From CAYVBE01 sp964572825 (GTDB lineage: Bacteria > Planctomycetota > Brocadiia > SM23-32), in NCBI GenBank assembly GCA_964572825.1, contig CAZNGS010000013.1:20518-84517 (forward strand): a stretch of DNA of 64,000 nt. The letters run 5' to 3'. The notes under the pieces are model-generated. The model was not told the DNA's origin. It saw only the letters and a program-made list of their open reading frames with translations, and made no database searches. Position numbers and translations under genes: made by a program. Below are positions 51,968-59,298 of this stretch, piece after piece. Every line of letters starts with the position of its first letter. The stretch's first letter is position 1.

Positions 51968-53956
51968 GTGACGGACCATGCTGAGGACCATGCGCTGGCC
52001 CATTCTCACGGGGGCTCGATCCAGGTGCGATTGATCGCCACCTTCGTCGGTGGCGTGATTGTGTTGAATGGGTATGTAGCCCATTACCTGTTCGGCGCCA
52101 CGAGCATCGGCTCCGTCAGTGCGTTGATCGGGGCGATCATTCTGGCCACTCCCATTCTTGTGGGGGCCGTCGACGAGATCAAGCGCGGTCGCATGCACAT
52201 GACGGTGCTTGTGGCGGTGGCCGTCATCGCGGCCTTCGCTCTGGGCAACTACGAGGAGATGGCCGGAGAGGTCCTGGCCGACCAGCAGACAACCGGCGGG
52301 TACAAGGTGGCCGGCATCGTAGCATTCTTCATGCTGCTGGCCACGCTGATCGAGCAGCAGACGGCGGCCGGAGCCCGAGAGTCCGTGGAAAAGCTGATGA
52401 CCCTGACTCCGCCCACGGCGGAACTGGCCAACGGCGAGACCGTCCCGGTCAGTGAACTGGACGAGGGAGACCGCGTGCGGGTGCGCCCCGGGGACCGCAT
52501 CCCCGCGGACGGCCGCATCGACTCCGGGGAGAGCACCATAGATGAGGCGACGATCACCGGCGAGTCCATACCCGCCGACAAAAGGGAGGGCGACGAGGTG
52601 TTCGCGGGCACCAACAACCTGACCGGCTCGCTGGAAATCGTGGTGACCCGCGTGGGTGAGGATACGACGCTGGGAAAGGTCAAGAAACTCATACTGGAAG
52701 CAGAACAGACCAAGACGCCGGTCATGCAGCTCATCGACCGGTACGCCCAGTGGTATACCCCCCTGATCCTCATGATCGCGTTCATGGTCTACGTGTTCAC
52801 CGGCGAGGCCGAGCGCGCCGTCAGCGTGCTGGTGATTGCCTGCCCGTGCGCCTTCGTGCTGGCCACACCCACCGCCATGGTGGCGGGCCTTTCCGCCGCG
52901 GCACGCCTGGGCATATTGATCAAGAACGTGGCCCACCTGGAAGCGGCCGGGGACATCAGCGCGATGGTCTTCGACAAGACGGGCACCCTCACGACGGGCG
53001 CCCTCACCGTCACCCGCATGTCGCCCAGGGAGGATGTGGACGGCGTGGAGCTGTTGGAGGCGGCCGCCAGCGTGGAGCAGCACTCCCGGCACCCCGTCGC
53101 CCAGGCGGTCACGAGGGTGGCGCAGCAAGCGAACCTGCCGCTGAAGGACGTGCGTGACTTCCGGGAGTCCCCGGGCAAGGGAGTGGTCGGCCGCGTCGGC
53201 GAGACCGAGGTCATCATCGGACGGGCCTCGTTCCTGGAGGATCACGGGGTGGACCTGAGCCAGGTGCGCACCGAGCAGCACCAGAGCGCCACCGGCGGAA
53301 TGAGCATGCTCTACGTGGCCAAGGATGGAGAAGCGATCGGCTGGATCGGCCTGGAGGACAAGACCCGCCCGGAGGCGCAGCAGTCCACCGCAGAGCTGCG
53401 TGAGCTGGGCGTGCGCCGGCTTTCCATGCTCACAGGAGACCGCTGGAGCGTGGCCAGGAAAGTCGCCGGAGAACTGGGCTGCACCGACGTGCAGGGCGAG
53501 TGCCTGCCCGAGCAGAAACTGAGGCTGGTGGAGATGCTGCGGGACGAGGGACACATGGTGGCCGTGGTGGGCGATGGCGTGAACGACGCCCCCGCGCTGG
53601 CCGCCGGCGACCTGGGCATAGCCATGGGGGCCGCCGGCAGCGACGTGGCCATCAACAGCGCTTCCATCGCCCTCATGACCGAGGACCTGGGACGGCTGCC
53701 CTTCCTGGTGCGGCTCAGCCGTCGGCTGCGCCGGGTCATCGTGCAGAACCTGATATTCGCCGCCGTCTTCGTGGTCGGCGGTCTGCTGCTGGCCGGGCTG
53801 GGCGTGCTGGGTCCCGTCGTGGCCGCCCTGCTGCACACCGTCGGTTCGTTCGTCGTGATCTTCAACAGCGCACGGCTGGTGCGTTTCGGCGAGAACCTCT
53901 CGCCTTATTCCGGAACCCCGATCGATCATGCCAGGCCGGTCCCCGTGGCCGGATGA
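51968..53956 (+). CDS. P1B-type heavy-metal-translocating ATPase
   Basis: A 662-residue metal pump. It has TGES (197-200), a CPC motif in helix 6 (C292-P-C294, ACPCAFVLATPTA), the phosphorylation site DKTGTLT (D336), the HP motif SRHPVAQA (H375-P376) and GDGVNDAPAL (535-544). The N-terminus lacks a GMxCxxC metal-binding domain and has only a short His-containing stretch (HAEDHALAHSHGG). Helix 8 reads LLHTVGSFVVIFNSARL (H623), not the usual Cu(I) signature, so copper cannot be assumed. GTG start with AGGAGG upstream. It lies between the SPFH genes and the ABC ATPase gene. Confidence 0.93.
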   Translation: MTDHAEDHALAHSHGGSIQVRLIATFVGGVIVLNGYVAHYLFGATSIGSVSALIGAIILATPILVGAVDEIKRGRMHMTVLVAVAVIAAFALGNYEEMAGEVLADQQTTGGYKVAGIVAFFMLLATLIEQQTAAGARESVEKLMTLTPPTAELANGETVPVSELDEGDRVRVRPGDRIPADGRIDSGESTIDEATITGESIPADKREGDEVFAGTNNLTGSLEIVVTRVGEDTTLGKVKKLILEAEQTKTPVMQLIDRYAQWYTPLILMIAFMVYVFTGEAERAVSVLVIACPCAFVLATPTAMVAGLSAAARLGILIKNVAHLEAAGDISAMVFDKTGTLTTGALTVTRMSPREDVDGVELLEAAASVEQHSRHPVAQAVTRVAQQANLPLKDVRDFRESPGKGVVGRVGETEVIIGRASFLEDHGVDLSQVRTEQHQSATGGMSMLYVAKDGEAIGWIGLEDKTRPEAQQSTAELRELGVRRLSMLTGDRWSVARKVAGELGCTDVQGECLPEQKLRLVEMLRDEGHMVAVVGDGVNDAPALAAGDLGIAMGAAGSDVAINSASIALMTEDLGRLPFLVRLSRRLRRVIVQNLIFAAVFVVGGLLLAGLGVLGPVVAALLHTVGSFVVIFNSARLVRFGENLSPYSGTPIDHARPVPVAG

Positions 53957-53966
53957 AAGGACTGCA

Positions 53967-55184
53967 ATGGCAGCGAAAGAAGGCAGCGTCCTGCGCCTGA
54001 TCAACCTGACCAAGGTTTTCAGGGACTTCTGGGGCCGTGAACGCGTCAAAGCCCTGGACGGGCTGAACCTGCAGGTGCATCGGGGAGAGGTGTTCGGCCT
54101 GCTGGGACCCAACGGATCCGGAAAAACGACCACCGTGCGCATCGTGCTGGGACTTTTGTTCCCCACCAGCGGCGCGGTCAGGCTGTTCAATCGACCCCCC
54201 ACCAGCGTGGACGTCAAGAAGCGCGTGGGCTACATGCCGGAGGAGTCACACCTCTACTCCTACCTGAACGCCGAGGAAACGCTGGATTTCTTCGGCCGCC
54301 TGTTCGGCCTGTCCGCAGCGGATCGACGGCGCCGCACGGACGCCCTCATCGACATGGTGGGGCTCAAACGCGCCCGCAAGCGCCCCCTGGGCGAGTACTC
54401 CAAGGGCATGGCACGACGCATCGGCCTGGCGCAGTCCCTGATCAACGACCCGGACCTGCTGATCCTGGACGAACCCACCACGGGGCTGGACCCCGTGGGA
54501 TCACGGGAGATGAAGGACCTGATCCTCACCCTGAAGGAGCGGGGCAAGACTATTTTCCTGTGCAGTCACCTGCTGGCGGACGTGGAGGAAATCTGCGACC
54601 GCATCTGCATCCTCTATGGGGGCAAACAGCGCGCGATGGGCCCGGTCGGCGACCTGCTGACCGCCGGCGAACGCACCCAGATAAAAGCCCCCCACCTGGA
54701 CGAAGCCACGCTCGCCCGCGTGCTGGCCATCATCCGCGAGGTCGCAGGCACGGAGACCGACATCGAGGTCAGCGCCCCCACGCGCCGACTGGAGGAGCTG
54801 TTCCTGCAGGTGATCGAGGAGGCCCGGCGCGAGCGGCTGACCACTGCGGGCGCGGAGATGGGGGCCGGAACGGCGGACTTCCTCGGTCAAGGTGAACGCG
54901 ATGGAGAGGAACTGGTCGGACAACTGGTTGCCGCGGCGCGCGAAGCGGAGCAGTATGCGGAGGCCCCCGAGGCCGAGGAACTGGCATCGATGCCCCGTTC
55001 GGGCGACAGCGCGGTGATCGAGCAGTTGATGGAGGGCGAACCCGAGCCGGAAGAAACCGCAGAGGAGGTCGAGGAGCCGGAAACTCCCGCCCGGCCGGCC
55101 GGCCCGGTGCGGCGGGAGCTGCTGGACGAACTGATGGAGGAGCCTGAGGCGGAACCGGAGAAGGATGATCAGGATGCTCAGTAA
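53967..55184 (+). CDS. ABC transporter ATP-binding protein with acidic C-terminal tail
   Basis: A 405-residue ATPase. Walker A is GPNGSGKT (47-54), Walker B and catalytic Glu are in LLILDEPTTGLD (E169), and the switch His is H201 in FLCSHLLADVEE. The signature motif is LGEYSKGMARRIG, the YSKGM form seen in many ABC-2 exporters in place of LSGGQ. About 65 residues at the end are strongly acidic (EPEPEETAEEVEEPE), an unusual tail. AAAGGA five bases before 53967 sets the start. It likely drives the permeases encoded on either side of the cluster. Confidence 0.92.
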   Translation: MAAKEGSVLRLINLTKVFRDFWGRERVKALDGLNLQVHRGEVFGLLGPNGSGKTTTVRIVLGLLFPTSGAVRLFNRPPTSVDVKKRVGYMPEESHLYSYLNAEETLDFFGRLFGLSAADRRRRTDALIDMVGLKRARKRPLGEYSKGMARRIGLAQSLINDPDLLILDEPTTGLDPVGSREMKDLILTLKERGKTIFLCSHLLADVEEICDRICILYGGKQRAMGPVGDLLTAGERTQIKAPHLDEATLARVLAIIREVAGTETDIEVSAPTRRLEELFLQVIEEARRERLTTAGAEMGAGTADFLGQGERDGEELVGQLVAAAREAEQYAEAPEAEELASMPRSGDSAVIEQLMEGEPEPEETAEEVEEPETPARPAGPVRRELLDELMEEPEAEPEKDDQDAQ

Positions 55185-56853
55185 AGCCCGGGAGGCGGTG
55201 GTTCGCTTCCTGCCGGAGATATTTCTGGGGTTCTTTTTCCTGTCTCTGGTGCCGCTGCTTTTCGTCATCGGCAGATCGATCGTCCGGCAGGTAATCCACC
55301 TGGCCAACGACCCGTCCGGCTACGTCACGTGGCTGTTCCGGATGCCCTGGACCGTTGCGGCCGCCGCCGTTTTCGTGTGTGGAATAGGGGGACTGGTTTA
55401 CCTGATCGGGCGCAACTGGATGCCCATCTGGGCGGTGGCCCGCAAGATGATCAGGGAAGCGATGCACCGCAAGATCGTGCTCGTCTTGCTGGTCTTTGTC
55501 GCCGTGCTGATACCTTCCCTGCCGTTCATCCTCAAGACGGAGGGTCGCCTGAGCAGCCAGGTTCAGCTCGTGCTGCTCTACTCGCTCTCGCTCTCACTGA
55601 TCCTGCTGTCATTGCTGGCTATCTTTCTGACCACGGCCAGCGTCTGCTCGGAGGTGGAGCAAAAACACGTTCACCTGACGGACCCCAAGCCGTTGCTCCG
55701 GTGGCAGTTCCTGCTGGGCAAGTGGCTGGGTGTGGTGGTGCTGTGCACGGCCATCCTGGTGGTGATGAGCAGCGGCACGTACGCCCTGGTGATGTATCTG
55801 GCGCGGGAGCCGGCGTTCGGCCGCATGTCACCCCAGAAGCGCGGGCGGGCCTTCGCAGAGCAGCTTGAACTGCGCCGGCAGGTGTTCACCGCCAGAAAGG
55901 TAGTTCAGGCTCCTCTGCCGGACGTCAGCGAGCAGGTAGACGAAGAGGTGAAAAAGGCCGTGGCGGAAACACCGGGTGGAGTTACGTACTGGCTCAGACA
56001 AGAGCTGACTCGGGAACGCCTGGTGAAGAGCCAGACGGCGGAGCCCCACGGGGGAAGCGTGCTGTGGCGATTCTCGGGCCTGGCCCCCCGGCAGGAGGAG
56101 CCCATCCAGGTGCGCTTCCACGCATTCAACTACGGCAGCGGGGCCATACGGAGGCCCTGTCGGTTCCGCCCGTATCACGGGGAATGGACCAGGCGGAGGA
56201 AAGGGGATGAGAAACCCAGCCTCAAACTCGTGGCCACCGGCAGGGCGGTCTATCCCCCGCCGGCGGGCTGGTCGAATTACGGCTTCCACCAGTTCAACCT
56301 CCCCGCCAGTTCCATCCCCCCTGATGGCACACTGTATCTGGCTTTTAAGAACCTGGGACCCGAGTCGATCGTCTTTGACGTGGACAACCCGGTCGAGGTC
56401 CTGCAGAAAGAAGAAGGCTTCTTCCTGAATTACTACCGCGGCGTCACCATCCTGGTGTTCCACGTCGCACTGCTGGCTGCCCTGGGCCTCATGGCGGGTT
56501 CCCTCTTCAGCTTCCCCGTGGCCAGTTTGCTGGTCTTCTGCCTGTTCGTGGGCGGGCTGCTGGCATCCTGGTATCACTCCCAGTTCGTTGAGCCCACTAT
56601 ATGGGTGGAGATCCCCTCCACCGCCGCGTTTTACTTCGACCGCCTGTGGCGGGGGTTCGCTGAACTCGTGCTCGTGATGATGCCGAGCTTTGGCAGTTTC
56701 AGCCCGCTGGAGAACGTAACCAACGGCAGGCTGGTATCCGGGGGGGACGTGGCAACGGCGGGGACCGTGCTGCTGGTGCTGAAAGGCGGGGCCGCCATGC
56801 TGATCGGCATGTATTTCTACGGGCGCAAGGAACTGGCCAGGATAGTCGCCTGA
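55165..56853 (+). CDS. ABC-2-like permease with large soluble insert
   Basis: A 562-residue membrane protein. Five helices fall within residues 16-212 and about four more within 425-553. Between them lies a soluble domain of about 210 residues with beta-sandwich-like content (VLWRFSGLAPRQEEPIQVRF onward), probably extracytoplasmic. SVCSEVEQKHVHLTDPKPLLRWQFLLGKWLG after helix 4 is the equivalent of the ABC-2 E-x-x-x-x-T loop. The start overlaps the ATPase gene by 20 bases, so the two are coupled. Confidence 0.75.
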   Translation: MIRMLSKAREAVVRFLPEIFLGFFFLSLVPLLFVIGRSIVRQVIHLANDPSGYVTWLFRMPWTVAAAAVFVCGIGGLVYLIGRNWMPIWAVARKMIREAMHRKIVLVLLVFVAVLIPSLPFILKTEGRLSSQVQLVLLYSLSLSLILLSLLAIFLTTASVCSEVEQKHVHLTDPKPLLRWQFLLGKWLGVVVLCTAILVVMSSGTYALVMYLAREPAFGRMSPQKRGRAFAEQLELRRQVFTARKVVQAPLPDVSEQVDEEVKKAVAETPGGVTYWLRQELTRERLVKSQTAEPHGGSVLWRFSGLAPRQEEPIQVRFHAFNYGSGAIRRPCRFRPYHGEWTRRRKGDEKPSLKLVATGRAVYPPPAGWSNYGFHQFNLPASSIPPDGTLYLAFKNLGPESIVFDVDNPVEVLQKEEGFFLNYYRGVTILVFHVALLAALGLMAGSLFSFPVASLLVFCLFVGGLLASWYHSQFVEPTIWVEIPSTAAFYFDRLWRGFAELVLVMMPSFGSFSPLENVTNGRLVSGGDVATAGTVLLVLKGGAAMLIGMYFYGRKELARIVA

Positions 56854-56874
56854 GCCTGGAGGTCGAGGCAACGC

Positions 56875-58683
56875 GTGAATGCAAAACTGAGACGAGCATT
56901 GTTCTTCGCCCTGGCGGTCGTCTTTCTGGCGACTACCAGTGTGGCCATCGACCCGTTGCATTCTATGCGTGAGAAGTATGGCTTGACCAACCGGCCCGTC
57001 GAGGGTCTCAGCCCTCAACTGGCGCTGACCACCCAGGTGTTGAGTTGGGCTCGCGGCATCATCATCGACGTTCTCTGGATACGCATGGACGCCCTCAAGG
57101 ACCAGGGGCGGCACTATGAGTTGGTCCAGTTGGCCGACTGGGCGTGCAAGCTCGCCCCGCACATCCCCCAGGTCTGGGACATCCAGGCATGGAACATGGC
57201 CTACAACGTCAGTGTGCAGGTGGACTTCTACCCGGACCGATGGGCCTGGGTGCAGGCCGGCATAGAACTGCTGCGCGACCAGGCCATACCCACCAATCCC
57301 GATGCCCCTCTCCTCTACCAGAGGCTGGCAAGCCTCATCCTGCACAAGATCGGGCAGAGCGACGACAATGCGCATGCTTTCTACAAGAATCAGTTCGCGC
57401 TGATGATGCACAGGACACTGGATGGCAGCGGGGACAGGGAAACGCTCAAGCGGTTCGCTGAGGCCCCCCGCACCCGCCGGGAGTTACTCCAGCACGAGCA
57501 GGTGAAGAAGCTGGTCCAGGACTGCCGGCGCTTCGATTTCGACATCGTGGAGGATTACTACCTCTGGTACGACGATGCCCCGGAGGTTCCCCGGGAGCTC
57601 AAGTCCCTGCTGGAGCGACCCTATCACTCGGAGTCCCTGCGCAAGATCGGCGCTTTCGTGCGGGCCAAAACGCTCAGACAGGAGCACAAGCTTGAACCCG
57701 AACTTATGATCGAACTGGTGGACAAGTACGGTCCATTCGACTGGCGAACACCCTACCCGCACGCGATCTACTGGGCCCACAGGGGCCTGGAGAAGATCGA
57801 GAAGAAAGAAGAAATGCTGAACAGGACGGTGGAAGAGTTCGGGCTGGAGGAACCCCGCGCAGGCCAGGTGGTGGAGCACGTCTTCGGAGGTACCGAAAGC
57901 ATCTGGGCCATGGAAAAGGTGAACATGGAGGCGACCATCTACGCAGCCCTCCAGGAACTGGTGCATAACGGACGCTTCCAGTTCGGCCCCAACGGTCGGC
58001 TGCTTGTGGAGCGGGGGACGGACTATCGTTTTGCCGATGCTCTCCTGGAATTCTACGACGAGGCCTTCGAGAGGTGGCCCATCCGCTACCGGGGGCGCAT
58101 TGCCAGTGCGCTCAGATTCTTCCTCATCACCGGCATCGTGGAGTTCCACTTCATGGGCGACAACCAGAAGGCCATGGCCTACTTCGGGAGGCTCAAGGAA
58201 CGATTCCCCACGTTCGTCGCCGGACGTTCCTACGAACAGTTCGTCGATGAAAGGGTAAAGAAATACGTGCTGGACATGAGCTTCGAAGAACTGCGCAATC
58301 TGGTCCGCAACCTCTTCTACAGGGCCTTCGTGGCCATGGGATGCGGCGACGATGAAACCGCGGCTGTTATGGAGCGGAAAGCGCAGGCCATGGCGGATCG
58401 ATACGGGGCCGAAAACGCGGACGATCTGCGGGAAAAGGTCCGTATAGAACGCCTGCGCGACGGCGCCCTCGTGAATATCCTCACCGGTCGTGTCTCCCTG
58501 CCCGATGAGGTCCTGGCCAACCTGAAGGCCAGACTGGGTCCGGAAAAGGTCCAGAACGTCCTGGAGCGCGTGGGCCGAATCCGGGGCGAACAACCCCTCC
58601 CGGAGGACATCCCCGAGAGACTGAAATTTCAGAGCCTCTTGCCCCCCGAGGGCACAACGCCAGAATCATCTGACGCCGAGTGA
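56875..58683 (+). CDS. Membrane-anchored protein of unknown function
   Basis: A 602-residue protein with an N-terminal signal anchor (about residues 5-24, RRALFFALAVVFLATTSVAI), then a helix-rich soluble region with TPR-like spacing near residues 60-150 (WACKLAPHIPQVWDIQAWNMAY). No catalytic motif is recognised. GTG start with GAGG upstream, 21 bases after the permease gene, so it is part of the same operon and probably an extracytoplasmic partner of the transporter or SPFH assembly. Its 3' end overlaps the convergent gmhB by 18 bases. Confidence 0.7.
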   Translation: MNAKLRRALFFALAVVFLATTSVAIDPLHSMREKYGLTNRPVEGLSPQLALTTQVLSWARGIIIDVLWIRMDALKDQGRHYELVQLADWACKLAPHIPQVWDIQAWNMAYNVSVQVDFYPDRWAWVQAGIELLRDQAIPTNPDAPLLYQRLASLILHKIGQSDDNAHAFYKNQFALMMHRTLDGSGDRETLKRFAEAPRTRRELLQHEQVKKLVQDCRRFDFDIVEDYYLWYDDAPEVPRELKSLLERPYHSESLRKIGAFVRAKTLRQEHKLEPELMIELVDKYGPFDWRTPYPHAIYWAHRGLEKIEKKEEMLNRTVEEFGLEEPRAGQVVEHVFGGTESIWAMEKVNMEATIYAALQELVHNGRFQFGPNGRLLVERGTDYRFADALLEFYDEAFERWPIRYRGRIASALRFFLITGIVEFHFMGDNQKAMAYFGRLKERFPTFVAGRSYEQFVDERVKKYVLDMSFEELRNLVRNLFYRAFVAMGCGDDETAAVMERKAQAMADRYGAENADDLREKVRIERLRDGALVNILTGRVSLPDEVLANLKARLGPEKVQNVLERVGRIRGEQPLPEDIPERLKFQSLLPPEGTTPESSDAE

Positions 58684-59298
58684 TCCCGGCCCCTTGCGTT
58701 GCTCATCACCCGCCCCGGTTTTCCCCGCCTCCCGCCTGAGTATAAGTTCGGCGGCCTCCGGCAGGTCCTTTGCCCGGGCGCAGGCACAGCTAGCGGCCTC
58801 ATCGCCCACCAGTATCGTGCAGCACCCCACCCGCCGCCCGGCCTCCACGTCCCGCTCCGAATCGCCGACGGCGTACGATCTTTCCAGCGCAATCCCCCAT
58901 TCCTTGGCGGCCCGCATCAGCAACCCCGGGGCCGGCTTCCGGCACGCGCACGCGCGCGCATATTCATCCACCTCCCCATCCGGCAGATGGGGGCAGTAGT
59001 AGTATGCGTCCGGCGCCACTCCTTCACGACCCAGCGCTGCGTTCAGGGACTGGTGAATGGATTCCAGGCGCCGCTCGGTCAACCAGCCCCGGGCCACGGC
59101 GCTCTGGTTGGTCACCACGATCAGCAGGAACCCCGCCTCCCGCAGGCGTCTCAATGCCTCCGGCACACCGGGCAGAATCTCGATCTGCGCCGCCGTGTCC
59201 AGGTAGCCCACGTCCTCGATCAGTGTTCCGTCGCGGTCCAGGAACACGGCGCTTCGGCCCGGGGCTAAACCAGTCCCCTCCATTTCCTCAGTGCCCAT
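58666..59298 (-). CDS. gmhB: D,D-heptose 1,7-bisphosphate phosphatase
   Basis: A 210-residue HAD phosphatase of the histidinol-phosphatase/GmhB family. Motif I is VFLDRDGTLIED with D21 and D23, motif II is VVTNQSAVARG, motif III is YAVGDSERDVEAG. The zinc loop, CPHLPDGEVDEYARACACRKP, has the C-x-H and C-x-C ligands. Start codons at 59313, 59298 and 59283 are possible; 59298 has GGTGG upstream and overlaps the preceding gene by 34 bases. It supplies the phosphatase step between HldE's two activities. Confidence 0.9.
   Translation of the reverse strand: MGTEEMEGTGLAPGRSAVFLDRDGTLIEDVGYLDTAAQIEILPGVPEALRRLREAGFLLIVVTNQSAVARGWLTERRLESIHQSLNAALGREGVAPDAYYYCPHLPDGEVDEYARACACRKPAPGLLMRAAKEWGIALERSYAVGDSERDVEAGRRVGCCTILVGDEAASCACARAKDLPEAAELILRREAGKTGAGDEQRKGPGSLGVR

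Noticed and set aside
46544..58683. Considered as a copper-resistance or nitrous oxide (NosDFY) operon
   Set aside because: No copper chaperone, NosZ or NosD-like gene is present, and the pump's helix 8 does not match the Cu(I) type; three SPFH genes are not part of those systems.
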